Counted from the first letter of the stretch, positions 11,830-23,865 are shown. The stretch: 64,000 nucleotides of DNA from Nematostella vectensis (GCF_932526225.1 NC_064045.1:2018501-2082500); one strand, 5' to 3'. Program-made: numbers and translations. The notes: a model not told the origin generated them from the letters alone.

Positions 11830-12644
11830 TACTACCTTCTTATGTGTTTCTCTTAATATCTTTGCAGGACATTATGATGGAGATAGCAAAATGTGCCCGA
11901 GTTGCAAAGCCAGAAAAGAAAGAAATTTGAGGTACAAGGAACGTATCAATGCGTGAATAGCAAGAATCGAATAAAAACTTTTCAAACTGATACACAAATT
12001 CACTGCTTACATATAAAGTTTCTATGCTTTATAAACTGTTGCTTGAAGCACAAAATTGGCTAACTTAGCTTAGTGAAAACCTAGTAATCAGTCTTGCACC
12101 TAAAAATTTGTCCAGGTATTTGTTTCGAATATCCAATATTACTGTAAGTGGTTCTTGTCCAGATAAGTTATTATTTTTAATATTCTGATCACAGTAAAAC
12201 CCTGCAAATGAAGAACCTAGTTATCTTTTCATGCTTTAGGCTTCTAGCTTCTTATCTGAATATACAAAGTTATAAACTATGACTATACAAAGATGCCTAT
12301 TATAATGTAGCTAGAATACTTTTTTCCTATGCCATTTTGCTTCCATTTTGTTTTATACTGAGGCACTAGGGTTGTTTGAATGAGGTTAGATTATTTTAAA
12401 CATAAAACTATCCAAACCGGACCCACATATATTAGTTGTGCTGGAATACATGGGACTGGTTTTCTAAGTCCAAGATTTTGCACAAATAGACAATAGTCTT
12501 GTTTATGTAAGTTCTAATGTATGTTTGTATTTACAATTAACCTGCAAGAAAATGTGATGCACCTACAGTAAACTTTGAATAAAAAGAATGTTTTCATTGT
12601 ATGTGGTTTAGTGTTTATCATTTCCTCTATATTGCTCTATTCTA
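11830..12644. other. Transposon 3' flank without a recognised gene
   Basis: AT-rich sequence between the accessory gene start and the right subterminal repeats. I see no convincing ORF. It probably holds the minus-strand promoter of the accessory gene. Confidence 0.4.
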
Positions 12645-12900
12645 TATTGCAATCCTAGCAAAATCCTAGGAATTCTTAGGCTTTACAAGCAATTTTCTTC
12701 CTAGGAATTCCTAAGAAAATCTTAAGAATTTCCTAGGAATTCCTAGGAAAATCTTAGGAAACTCTTGTTTGTTTTGTCCCAATTTACCGTGAAATTTCAC
12801 ACCTCATTCCTAGGTTTTTCTTAGGATTTCCTAGGAATTCCTAGGATTAAAATCCTAGGATATCCTAGGATATTCCTAGGTTATCCTAGGATTTTCCTAG
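12645..12900. repeat. Right subterminal palindrome array of the transposon
   Basis: More than a dozen copies of CCTAGGAATTCCTAGG-type palindromes and their TTAGGAAT / CCTAAGAAA variants within 250 bp, ending at 'ttttcctagt' near 12900. They match the motif family at 5165-5395. The density and symmetry suggest transposase-binding sites. Confidence 0.65.
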
Positions 12901-12905
12901 TCCAC

Positions 12906-14383
12906 CTCGCACAGGTTTGCTGATCTCTCTCTCTTGTGTGGTATTTTGAGCGTTTTGTTGAGAGGGGTGATTCTGCTTTTTTCCTTGTTCAATTTGAAAT
13001 TTGTCAAAGAACCTGAGCTATTATTTTGCTAAAGAGTAGTTGCTATCACCTTAGTTGGATGCCCTGTGTGCGCTAGGGTCTTGAGGGCACAAGCCACTGT
13101 GGCTAATTTTAAGCCAAAGGAATTAGCCAAACTGATGGGGAATTAGCGACAACCGAAAGCTATAGCGAACAATTGAATCAAAATGCCTTATTGTTCTTTT
13201 TAATTTTGCAACATATAAGCCCCACGAAATCCCATCCCTACAAACTTTAACCTTTTCATTTTGTTTGTTTGTTTTTTTAAGACCAAGACGAAGATGATTT
13301 AGAACTTATTATTTTAACTTTTGTCTTACAGCTTCGATGTATGTAAATATGTTAGAAAATAGCATCAAGCACAATATGATTTCTACATTTTTGTTTTGTT
13401 CTAACGTGTAATCAAATTGTCGGAGAAATGCGTTTTTGAAATTTTTGCGAAATTGAAAATGATTTTGCACCCAAATCATGAATTTCGCAAAATATGCCGA
13501 CCTTTTTTCTTGCGAAAAAGTGCCCGCGAAATTTAGTACCAATATGACAACCAATAGTAACTGGAGATTGTCAAGAATTATCCTCTTCGTGAAAATATTA
13601 TGCTACCCGGAACTCGGAAACGCCGCAAATTAAGAGAGTTCATTCTCCGGCTTGTGTTAAATATTTTAATGAATATTCTGTTTTAAACTCTAAAACAATG
13701 GGTTAGTGATCAACCAAGACAGTGGCTGCAAAGAAAAGGAAGTCTTGTAATGGCGCTATGGAAAATGTGCCAAATTCCCCGAACACATCTATAATATAGA
13801 GTTTACCTTTGCGTAAAGGGGGAACCAGTGTTGTTATTTCACTTCTTCTGGTAAGCTTATACAACCTTAAGAATAACTTTCCGGGCTGCTTGGGCTTTTT
13901 GGAAATTAAATTGAATGACCGACCAATCTTTCAGCTCGAGCATTTTACTTCTCTGTGAGAACTAAACACAATACAATACTCACAGTTCAATGGTTCTGCG
14001 TACAAATACTGATCTTGCTCAGAGTGATCGTGCTTTGTGCAAGTGTCGTGTGGACATACAGCCAAGTTCTCCCCGTGAATACCAAAGTTTAGCGGACATC
14101 CCCAACACTTTGTGGAGCAAACGCGTCTTTCTCGGCGAGAGAAGAAACACGAAACCGCGGGAAAACAGGGACTTATGGGTAGACCAAGACCCCCTCGGAC
14201 ACAGGAAGACCAACTGTGTGAGATATTATTTGCTTGGGGGACTAGGAAAGTAACGGGGTTACCCATCAGGAAAGACATTTGGGAAAATTTACAAGATACA
14301 ACAAAAATGTAAATACAAAATGAAAATATATGATAAAAAAAATTTTGGAAAGAAACATGAAAATAAGAATAAATAAAATAAAA
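12906..14383. other. Unique sequence without a supported gene
   Basis: Overlapping open frames at 13931-14312 on both strands contradict each other and none shows a known motif. Nothing else is recognised in this stretch. Confidence 0.4.
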
Positions 14384-14497
14384 TACACCAAAAACTGGTA
14401 TTCGACTCTGCCAAATTTTCGTAGACTTTTTAAGGGCCCTGAAAAAGCTGTATTAAAGACGAAAATTTGGCAAAGTCGAATACCAGTTTTTGGTGTA
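14384..14497. mobile_element. 114-bp inverted-repeat element (MITE or foldback) with TA ends
   Basis: Two 39-nt arms (14384-14422 and 14459-14497) are reverse complements with a single mismatch (ctctg against caaag). They enclose a 36-nt loop that itself contains a small palindrome around 'aagggccct'. The outermost bases are TA on both sides, as for a Tc1/mariner-type TA target duplication. The near-perfect stem would also fold as an RNA hairpin, so a small-RNA precursor is an alternative. Confidence 0.65.
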
Positions 14498-14559
14498 TTG
14501 TGTTTTAAAATGAAATAAGAGAATAATAAAAAGATTAGAATAAGGGACAACAAAACTAA

Positions 14560-15357
14560 AACAGTGATGTCAAATTAACAAACATAAAATTAAAGTAAAA
14601 TTGTTTAGAAAGCTGCCTTTTCTTAAATACATTAACTGAAGTGGATTCCAGAGTGGCAGTTGACAGGTTATTCCAATCTTTTCCCGTCTTGCAGAAGAAC
14701 GAGTTTCTATACGCCTCGGTGTTTGGGCTGAGTTTAATAAATTTATTTATATGATGTCTTCTAAGTTGGCGTTTACGTTTAGTAATATAGAAAGGAACCT
14801 CAAGCGCAATGTCACCATGGCATTTCTCTTTCTTTGTTGGAGTGAGAGCCATTCAAGCTCGCTCAGTAGGTTGGTCATTGTACCTGGAGATCGTTCCCAG
14901 CAATGTTTTTCAAAACGCGCGGCTCTGCGTTGACCGCCCTCAAATTGTTTTACGTGCTTGTCCAGCCAAGGATCCCATATTCAACTTGCGTATTCCAAAT
15001 GAGCGACAAGTAATTTGTAAATGAGTGTTCTTTGATGGATTCAGGGCAATTACTAAAGTTTGTTCGTAAAAAAAAACAAACAAGCATTTGGTTAGCCTTA
15101 GAACTTATCGCTTACTATCGCTATTGTGGCTCCAGTCGAGAGTATCAGATAATTCGACTCCTAAGTATGGGGTATGGCCCATCAATCTGTAATTGTGAAT
15201 GAGGACCGGATTAGTTTTACGGGTTACTCTCATGACAAAGCATTTAGAGGGATTAAAGCTCATGAGCCATTTATTTGCCCAGCTCTCAATGAAAGTGAGG
15301 TCCGATTGCAGCTGTTGAGCGTCACTTGATGATTCGATGACGCTATATAAGATTCTG
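14560..15357 (-). pseudogene. 5'-truncated, decayed LINE reverse transcriptase
   Basis: The minus strand reads the C-terminal part of a non-LTR retrotransposon polymerase. The palm/thumb boundary is SSSDAQQLQSDLTFIESW with KWLMSFNPSKC (about 15355-15225), then LGVELSDTLDWSH (about 15165-15125). In another frame come HLEYAS, WDPWLDKHVKQFE and LLSELEWLSLQQRKRNA (about 14990-14810). The terminal block is EAYRNSFFCKTGKDWNNLS (about 14735-14665). At least two frameshifts and several stops break it, and the catalytic YADD region upstream is missing. It is a dead copy from a 5'-truncated insertion. Confidence 0.85.
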
Positions 15358-15667
15358 AATTGAGCTTTGTTGTCGGAATTGAATGCTTTTCCTTGCGTGT
15401 TGTACATACCATAAAATCGTTTTTTTAGTGACACTTCAATTTTAAATGATACAATATCACAGTCGGGAAAGGTGTTAATAGTGTATTCACTATAAACCCA
15501 AAAGGCCTGGGCCAAAGTCCAAACTGTCCAAACTAGCAAACTCGGATAAGGTCCTCCTTGTTTATATGGGCAATCTCTCTGATGAATTGATCTCAAGAAA
15601 GTGTGTCTCATTTTGCTCTGAGCTGACCTTACAATCTGCAGGAGTGTTCAAGAAAACTATCCCGATG

Positions 15668-15990
15668 TCATATCTATATTCATACCTCATAAACGAAACA
15701 TCATATGACAACCAAACTTGGTGTGTCATGCATGTGTCAAGGGGATGCACCAATATAGTCACGTGATTGTGACGTCATCAATGTAGATAACATTCATATC
15801 TCGTGAAAGAAACATTGTATAACAACCAAACTTGGTAGGTGTCATGTATGTGTCAAGGGCGGTGCCAAGATATGGTCACGTGATGCGTGACGTCATCGAT
15901 GACGTCAGTAAAAGTAAAACCACCCTGACGTCGAAACATCGTATGACAGCTAAACTTGTTATGTGAGGGAAGGGGGTTTAACAAATTGGG
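15668..15990. repeat. ~120-bp tandem repeat carrying E-box and CRE motifs
   Basis: Copies at about 15668-15785 and 15787-15905, plus a shorter third copy to 15990. Shared words are 'gacaaccaaacttggt', 'catgtatgtgtcaagg' and, closing each full unit, 'tcacgtgat' followed by 'tgacgtcat'. The copies are clearly diverged. It resembles a dispersed non-autonomous repeat, possibly a tandemly structured MITE. Confidence 0.6.
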
Positions 15991-16089
15991 CGCGTGATTT
16001 GTGAAATCGTTGAAATCGTCAAAAACAGAAATATAATAATAATATTTAAAATTTCTTAAATTATTAAGCGAGAATAAAGCAAAGATTTG

Positions 16090-16210
16090 GTCGTTTGGAG
16101 CTCCGCTTTTAGGGAATGCCTAAATCTATATATTAAAAAACTATGAAACATATTTGGAATACACATGCTCTAGCTCCGCCTTCAGGCAACGCCTCAACCT
16201 ATATATTAAC
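16090..16210. repeat. Short imperfect direct repeat
   Basis: Two ~40-bp units about 73 bp apart (near 16096 and 16169) share 'agctccgc', 'aatgcc/aacgcc' and 'ctatatatta'. Nothing else is recognised between 15990 and 17186 apart from a poly-C run at 17017-17034. Confidence 0.4.
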
Positions 16211-17016
16211 CTTATTACATGACATTTTATTAGACTTGGCTGCAGAGGCTCCGAGTTTGTGCTGTTCGGCGGTTCAGTTGAAGACGACAGAAAATTACAT
16301 TAAAATGAATCTGTCTCGCTAATGTCACACACGAGACTGTAGCTCATGTTACACAAGTGGTCCATTTTTTAATCTCTAAAATCTCGACATCTATGAAATA
16401 AATAAATCACTAAATGGAAAATGCTTGTATGATTTTTATGCACTCGTTGATGCGTTGGGATTGAAGCCATTCAAGTGCAGTGAAAAATTATCGTTCATCC
16501 AATCAGAACCGGGAACGAACGAATAAGAACAGGAATAAGAATATGTTTTCAGCGAGTATTTCTCAGTATGTGTATAATAAAATGGTATGCAGTACATACT
16601 GTATGGTATACAGAATATCTCTATGCTCCCTTGTTAGCGCTTATTTCATCTCTATCTGCCCTCTCCGCAGGCATATTTTATGTCAAAATCAAGATTCCTA
16701 AACTATCATATTTTTGCCATATTTGAAAACTCGCTACAAGAAACTCAAGCATTAAAAAAATCTGATAGAGCCAAGAACAGGTCAAGAGACGGCACTTTTG
16801 CCTTATTACATTGGAAATCTTAACCACAAGATTTTGAGTCAATGTTAACAATTATGTTTACTCTTCGGGAGGCTACCGACCCAATTAGACAAGACAGGCG
16901 TGGATCCGAGACATTGTTCACGTAGGTTTAGTAAATTTTGGATGGGATTTCCCCTGTTGCACTAAACTCAACAAGAAATCATAAACATATCGTAGGACTG
17001 AAGTCGCAGCCACATC

Positions 17017-17034
17017 CCCCCCCCCCCCCCCCCC
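17017..17034. repeat. Poly-C tract
   Basis: An uninterrupted C homopolymer of about 18 bases, lying just downstream of the end of the minus-strand toxin-like gene. A similar poly-G tract lies at about 28838. Confidence 0.9.
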
Positions 17035-17186
17035 CACACCACGCAATAATTCTAACAAATACAGGAGTTTTATTGACTTATATTCACCAAGCTTGGATAT
17101 CAGGCATTTAATTTCACAAAGCTGGAAACGTCAAGTTGCACGTCCTATTATAGAGGTTCGTCTCCCACGTGACCACTGAGGATTGC

Positions 17187-20100
17187 CTACACGCGAGAGC
17201 GACCCCCTGCGATGTTGAATGCTCTCTTGTCAAATTTGCTTAGCTCATTCTTCGCCTTTTCCGCCATCTTCAAGAAAGAATAATGAAGTTATCGATTAAC
17301 ACTTGTTGACAGGGAACGGGGGAAACATTGTGTTTTGTGGAGCCGACTTGCGCCGATGGAGTCGCAGCCTAAATGACATCACAACGTAGCAAGCGTCATT
17401 TTAAATAATGATCCCTTGGTAAATAATAATTGTCGGCGCTATCGAAAACGAAGCCCCATATTGACGCTCACTCAACAGAACGTAACCCTTATTGTAAGAC
17501 TTGACATTGATTCTCATTGAACAGATCGTAATTCTCATTGTAAGACTTGACACCATGGGCATGTATAGTCCGACCTGAGGATACTGACGTGACTTTCGGT
17601 CTAGGGCTTTAAGATTTTTCACACGATAGGAAGGCAAATTATGTGAAAGGAACCCTTAGCTTTATATAAAACGTTTAAATAACCAAGGTCGGCTTCTAAC
17701 TTGGGCATGTAAACAACTTTATAGTTTTCGATGATGAGGTTATTTTCGCCTTAAAAAAGGATCACAACACCGAATCTTTTGTTCCTCCCAATTCCTCCAG
17801 GGTTGCCATGGCGACTGTGGGCGGGACTAGCCCCGCAAATTACTATCTCCACGAAAGAGGGCTTATTCTGCTCTTTCTATGCTGCTAAGAACTAAGGTAA
17901 AAAAGTTACCTTTTCCCACAGATCAGCAAGACTAATAAGCTCCGTCTTCCAGTAAGTGGCCACGTCATGCTTGAGGCTGCCCAAGTACCTTGTACACGTG
18001 TGGTGGGCATCCTCCTTGGCGAAGTACCTCAAGGCGCTATCGCTGCTACTAACAGGAGCCATGCGATCGGGATAGCGATCAAGAACCTATTAGGCGAAAG
18101 TAAGTTATGAAAAGGCCATATCAAAAGATTAAGGTCAACTGAATGTCTCCTTATTTAAAGAACTTTTTTTCAGAAAAATCAAATTAACTTATAAGAACTC
18201 GGATATAGATAATCTGTTGGAATATATCAAGGATGAAAGTTCTTCTTTTCTTGATATGGATCTTTTTGGCATCTTGCACTGACGTTATGTTACCTTCCCG
18301 TCCACTCGCATGTGGTACTTGTACTTGCACGTGTTCATGGGCGCGTGTTCGTCTCCGTTAGCGCAGTTGGGCTTGACCGAGATCTGCTTCTCAGTGTTTG
18401 CTCCTACAATCAACCAGAACCCTCCCTCGTACAGTTTGTAGACATTCTTATCCATGATATACTCGTCTCTCAGCACACCGCCATTGTAATGCCTCTCAAC
18501 CTAGGAATGCATAGTGTAGATTTTTTTAGTATTGGAGGTGGGGCCTCAAACAAAACAGCGGCGGATGCAGCAATTATGGGGGAGGGGGGAGGAGAGGGGA
18601 TATGAACCGAGAAAGGGTGTCATCATTATGTAATAACGAATTTATTTTTATGGTTCTTAGCTTCTATGGATTACTGTTCACATTTTACCCGCGAAAAATA
18701 CAGTAGAAAGTGCTTAAATGCTTAAATGTTTCTTATAATAGTTTGGTGTCGTATGTTAGAATCTCCCCCTGCCTTTGACCTCCCTCCCCACCCACGTGCT
18801 CTCTCCGTACCTGTCCATGGTAGATCCGTTCGTAAGCCCATCTCGCGTACTTGCTGTAGAACATTCCACGTTCATTCAACATATTCATGTAAAGCTTTAG
18901 ACGGTTATTTTTCTCCTATAACAAGAAAGCGTTATTCAGATGGGACTTTACCACAAGGATATCTGTAAAAAAGTTATTGCATTTTTTTCACTTATCTACT
19001 GGTATTTTTTCACAATTCCAAATCAAAGGAAATCAAATAAGGAGATTTTAAGTAAACACCAGCTCATGGGATCATTGTCTCAATTAGCTTATTCGAGGCT
19101 CCATCGCGTCTGCCCTCACCTTCACCACCACCCACTCCAAAGGATTGTTATATGTACAATGGTATCATTGCTATCTTCCCCTGTTCTCACCCCAAGCGTC
19201 ACTACCTTAGTATCAGGGTCGTTATTGTAATAGTTGATCAGCAGTTGAAGAGCAAAGAGATGCAAACTGGCGAAGTCCCTGAACGGAATCAAACCGGCCT
19301 CCAGCGTTTTGATATTATTCATAGAGATGTCCTTTAAGTTTTTGTTGAAATGGCATTTCAATTTCTCAAATTTGGGCCATGCCGCGTCAATGTCCATGAC
19401 AGAATTTTGCAGACATTTTCGTACTGAGGGCTCAGTGGTCTCTTGCAAGCAGTTTCCAAGGTAACGCTGAAACACACAAAGTCCAGTCATTGTTTATTGA
19501 AGTGTTTCTTGATGCCAAAAAAGCCTTAAACCCTAAAACATGTAATCGGGGGACAGAGGGAAATCAATAAATAGCAGTTGACTACAAGCCGTAAATAATT
19601 AGAATTTATGTTTGATGTCTCCTACTTTCAGAGTCGCAAACTCGTTCTTGACAGTTTGTTTTTCCAGCTTGAGTACTGAACAGTCCACGTATCCCCTCAT
19701 CTTTCTCAGTTTATTGTACACGTCTTCTGTCAGCTTCTCGAAAGCCTTGCCAACCTTTAAAACACAATCAAAGAAATAGAAAGAAGCACTCAATTTTGTA
19801 GGAAAGAATGACTCTAACAAAGATCTAAATGAATGGATTTAGTCTACTTTGCAAAACCCGATTTGTTTATGAATAATGGCAGTTAGGTGGCAATCGTGAC
19901 AAATTAGATGAAAAAAATTAACTCTCCGATAGGCAGGGAGGGGTACACTTGGTTTCGTGTTGGTACACAATGCTATATTCTTCCGCGAAATGCATTCATT
20001 TCATTTCGGGGCTTTACCCACGAGAAAGAGAAGGCGAGGAGGAACTACTAAGGGGTTGTGAGAGGGGAACGCAGGGCGGGAGGGTGATTTTCTGATTATT

Positions 20101-20785
20101 CTCACCCTTTTTAAGGTGTCGTCAGATGTCGGCTTTGACAATGAAGAGTCAATATCGAAAGCTGAAGCAAATACTCCCAAACCAGCACTGAGGACCTTGC
20201 CGACTTTGGCGGCGCTCTCGGCTAGCCTGGCGACCTGAGAAAGAGCCCTTCCCGCGCCGGCGGTCTTGTCAATTATACCGGAAACGAACCCCAGAGAGTT
20301 GGTGAAACCTGCAATCGGAAGAGCCAATAATATAATATAAATGTACCATATCCGGTACTTACTCGTTACCACGGCTGCCCAAAATACATAGACAAAGTGG
20401 CGGAGGGCGGAAGGGGAGGGTTCCCTATTACCTCTTTGGGCCGCTAAAATTCCCCAAACCTATGGGAGAATCCTTGATTGGCTCCGAGAAATAAGTGCGG
20501 AATTACCAATGAACTATAAATTCTTGTAATCAGATGAAACTTTAAAAGTTCACCCGAGTTTGAAATTAAAAAAAGGGAATCATTAAAAATCTTACCTTTG
20601 CATACAGGCGATTGGATTGGTTGAATGTCTGGAACTCCTCCACCAGGTTTGTAGCCTTTATACTTGCAAGTTCCCGTATCATAACGGCGGACATCGAACT
20701 TCCGACCAGCGGTGTCACGCGTTAGAGCAGACAACACGATGAGGGCTAGTGCCAGTCCCTCGAGGCGAAGCTGAGAGAGACGCAT
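17187..20785 (-). CDS. Secreted jellyfish-toxin-like protein, eight coding exons
   Basis: Eight exons with GT-AG junctions and matching phases: 20785-20596, 20308-20106, 19754-19626, 19466-19206, 18915-18811, 18500-18294, 18086-17910 and 17267-17187 (TAG). They total 1353 nt, or 450 residues. Exon 1 encodes a hydrophobic signal peptide (LALALIVLSAL). Exon 2 carries a glycine/alanine-rich hydrophobic stretch (VGKVLSAGLGVFASAF). Exons 3-4 look helical, with paired cysteines. Length, secretion signal and helical N-terminal half with a hydrophobic segment match the cnidarian jellyfish-toxin (Cry-toxin-like pore-former) family, but this is recognition from memory, not an alignment. Secreted Rapunzel-like or uncharacterised cnidarian families are alternatives. 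No frame break is seen. A probable non-coding first exon lies near 22.7 kb. Confidence 0.75.
17802..17815. promoter_or_regulatory. X-box-like RFX motif inside intron 7 of the toxin-like gene
   Basis: GTTGCCATGGCGAC differs by one base from the palindromic RFX consensus GTTGCCATGGCAAC. It is intronic and no transcript start is evident next to it, so function is uncertain. Confidence 0.3.
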
Positions 20786-20804
20786 TGTATCACAACCTGG
20801 ACAC
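20786..20804 (-). other. 5'-UTR segment with its own splice acceptor
   Basis: On the minus strand, 'ccattctcag' precedes a short leader ending at the ATG at 20785. The signal-peptide exon is therefore probably preceded by a leader intron. Confidence 0.45.
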
Positions 20805-22678
20805 TGAGAATGGAAAAGATAAATCGTGTGATCATTGATTACTTGAGAGGAGTACTATTCAGGGGCGAATCTAGTCCCCGCCCCCTTCTATTCAGTTGTT
20901 TGACAAAAAAATCTGTATAAGGAAATCCACGGAGGAACAATGAATACCACCCTTCTTGAAAAACTTGTGCGCCTCCCTCTTTGTCGAGCTGTTAGCTTGG
21001 TGTTTATTTGTTCCTTCACTCGTTTCTATCTATCCGCTGTTATGAAGGAATTGTTAATCTATGCAAAAGTCGTTTCCGACACGTCAGTTAAACATTTGCT
21101 TTCATTTTCCATTCGACATTTCACTGATTTGCTTTACGTGGATATCTTCATTGTTTGACTAGTTACGATTTAGTTACTGTTTAGCAAAACAGGTTTATAT
21201 ATGCCACGCTAATAGTTTAATGATTATCCTTAATCTTATCGCTGTTACATTACTTAATTTTGCATATTACTATAGTCGAACTCTTCCCTTTATCCTGCTC
21301 TTGCTATTTCTATCGAAGGAATTTATTCTTAGTCATTTATTATCTCATAGTTTATTTTCTTCCCAAAGTCAATATCCGAACTTCTATTCTTACATCATCC
21401 TTAAAACCAGTTTGAGCAGTTTGAGCTATTTCCTGACATTTGGCTTAAAATAACAAGAAATATAAGGGAATATACGGAAGAACAATAGGTCGGGGCCCCC
21501 CCTTTTCTTGACAATTTTGCTTCGGCCGCCCTTTTTTAACTTCTGGATTCTCCCTGCATTTGTACTTATACTCTAACATACTGGCCGAGTATAAAACATT
21601 TGAACAGGGCGGGCATCTCTTTAGTGACAGCTCGTGGTGGCATGTGTACGATAGAAATAATTGCAAAGTCAGCTGGCAAATTTGTGGAGTCGAACTAGTT
21701 GAGCTAGGAATATTTTTTGCGGCTCTGGAGCGGATGCTTGGAATCAAAATCGTCCCGATAGGCTATGCGGGCAATTACTATTGTGCTAAAATGCCTAGCC
21801 ACTGCTGGCTGGGGAAAAAAGGAATGGTCAGATAAATGGTACTACATAAATTAATGGAAAGAGAATTACCCACATGATTAATAAACAATGATGGTTAAGG
21901 TCGTTTTATGAACACAATATAAACGATTCTGCATTTTCGGACTTATCGCACTTACCCCAACATAACATATTTTCATGCTATCTGAGCCTTAACATGTTCT
22001 TAGCATTTTGTTAGAATTTGGTGAAATCTCAGGCTGGACGTTTTTTTATAAAAATAAAAGTTCTGAACTATGTATCTTTCAACGCGAGCATTTGAAAATC
22101 TTTCAAATCTTTCAGCTTAACGTAAAGCTCGTATTACAAATAAGCACTAAGGTATTTCTTGTGGATTTTACCCCTTTGGAAAATAATTAGAAATTTTAAT
22201 ATTACATCCAAAATACGCATGGACACGAAAACCCACTTCTTGCTTTCTTTTATTGCGAATGATACATCCAGTGAAAATCACACAGACATAACGCTTGCGA
22301 AAAGCAAAATGACAGAAAATAAAGTTTATACTCTTTTGACGGTAATTTGGAACAGCTTTACTCCTTTACTTTGTGTATAAAAAAGGCCGGCTAAAACAGG
22401 CCGAATGACAGTACATACCCCAGTTCAGCCAAAGGAATGGAGGAGAGAGGCTCGAGTGTTCCTAACAACTTCTCGGCAGAGGAGAGACGTGGAGGATAGC
22501 CCGAAAAGTTCTTAATGCATTTGCTCTGCTCGGTTCGTTTAAATGTGTATTATTAACTCATATAATTTGAAACTTAAGCTAAATTGTCCCCGCTTGATAC
22601 TTTTAAAACTTCAAGTATACATAAATTGTTGTTTGTTGGTTGGAAAATAAAAATGTTTAGCTGGCTTTACTGACTTAC
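20805..22678. other. Probable first (leader) intron of the toxin-like gene
   Basis: No supported coding sequence. The open frames at 20940-21158, 21220-21453 and 21560-21835 are unrelated hydrophobic or random-looking translations. A TATAAAA box-like word occurs at about 22376 on the plus strand without a recognisable transcript. Confidence 0.35.
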
Positions 22679-22740
22679 CTTTTCGGAGCTCTGCCTTGAG
22701 GGTAATGGAGCAGCTTTCCACTGCAAGACTTAAGTACTAG
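22679..22740 (-). other. Candidate non-coding first exon of the toxin-like gene
   Basis: On the minus strand a strong donor (AAAAG|GTAAGTCAG, GT at 22678-22677) follows a GC-richer ~60-bp stretch. Its upstream limit is not defined. The call rests on the donor and on the acceptor found just before the signal-peptide exon. Confidence 0.3.
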
Positions 22741-23865
22741 ATGAACAATGCCCCATTCGACAAACAACATACAAAGAATACAGTACTACATTGTGTGGGC
22801 CTGAAGTGATTTCCCCAGGGTTTTAGGCGAAATGCGTTAACGCATAACTAGGACTGTCAATTGGTTGAATCCTCTTGTAGCTTTTTGATTAGACATTTCA
22901 AATCCTTTCACCTAGGCTAGGATGTAGATTTTGCAGTGCTAACTTCATTTCAAACGTCCACAATAACATCAACGTTTCTTCATATTTCCGTGGAAAAACT
23001 TGAGAGTATAGTTCAATGATCTTGAGAAGTCCACTCATCTGTGACTCCTTTGCAGTGAATTGTTGAAACGTATGACTGCATTCCTAAAAAGCTAATCCCT
23101 TCATTGTATTGTGGAAAATCAATAATGCCAGACAAATTCTTTTTCTATTATTATTTTGAATAAAAATATTATTAGCATATGTCCTAGAATTCCGCTAACT
23201 AACCCCACACGTAGCCCCTTTATGCTAATATAAATGTCAGGTAAAGGCCTCACCCTTTTTCAGTTTTGTTAGCAATAGTGGAGAAATGCTTTTGAAGTAA
23301 ATACTCTCTAATGTCTTTGTTCTAGATTTATCCAAAACCTTTATCGTATATATCAAGATTTTCACTAGCTTTTACTAGCGATTTCTATCATCACCTGAGA
23401 TAAAAATTGTGAGAAGCAATGATTTAATAAACTTCAGCAACCAGTCAAACCATTTTCAACATCTCGCTCGTTGTAAGGTACTCCAACCTTTAAAGAAGTT
23501 CGTTTTCATTATAAGCAGCATGATAGATAACATGAACGTGCACTGTAGATGTAGAGTCTAGATGTCCTGTCCTGTTAGCAAAAAGATCACTATGCAATAG
23601 TGTACTTGAAGAATGACGTGATTGTTCCCTGTCGCCGAGAACGTTGAGCAATTTTCTCCGCCACAATCGGGCTTCACAGTAACACAGAAACCATTACCTT
23701 CATTTGATGAGCAGTCATTAGCTAAAATTCGAGTTATCGGGGTTAAATTAGGCCAAGGGAAAAGAAAAACAGTCGAGTTAGCGGGGAATTCAAGTAGCCC
23801 GAGTAAAAATGACTAAAATTAGGTCCAAATCTGAGGGAAACCGGACTCAGTTCGGTTCAAGGTAC
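22741..23865. other. Intergenic sequence, no gene supported
   Basis: AT-rich upstream region of the toxin-like gene. A 64-codon open frame at 23622-23816 has no recognisable motif. No repeats were evident by eye. Confidence 0.35.

Larger units (their letters stand above)
5155..12905. mobile_element. ISL2EU-type DNA transposon, nearly complete
   Basis: The element is inferred from its coding content: a THAP/DDE transposase on the plus strand facing a SWIM / YqaJ / PHD / Ulp1-like gene on the minus strand. A transposase paired with a YqaJ nuclease is, to my knowledge, the hallmark of the ISL2EU (IS4EU) superfamily. Both outer flanks (about 5165-5395 and 12645-12900) are packed with variants of the same palindromic motif, CCTAGGAATTCCTAGG or TTTCCTAAGATTTCCTAA, as expected for subterminal transposase-binding regions. 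Exact terminal inverted repeats and the short target duplication could not be fixed by eye, so the limits are approximate. The transposase reads intact; the accessory gene carries one stop codon. Confidence 0.75.

Noticed and set aside
13931-14312. Overlapping ORFs on both strands
   Set aside because: They contradict each other and show no recognisable domain.
20001-20372. 123-codon minus-strand frame as a single-exon gene
   Set aside because: It is exon 2 of the toxin-like gene plus read-through into flanking introns; the clear acceptor at 20309 and donor at 20105 define the exon.
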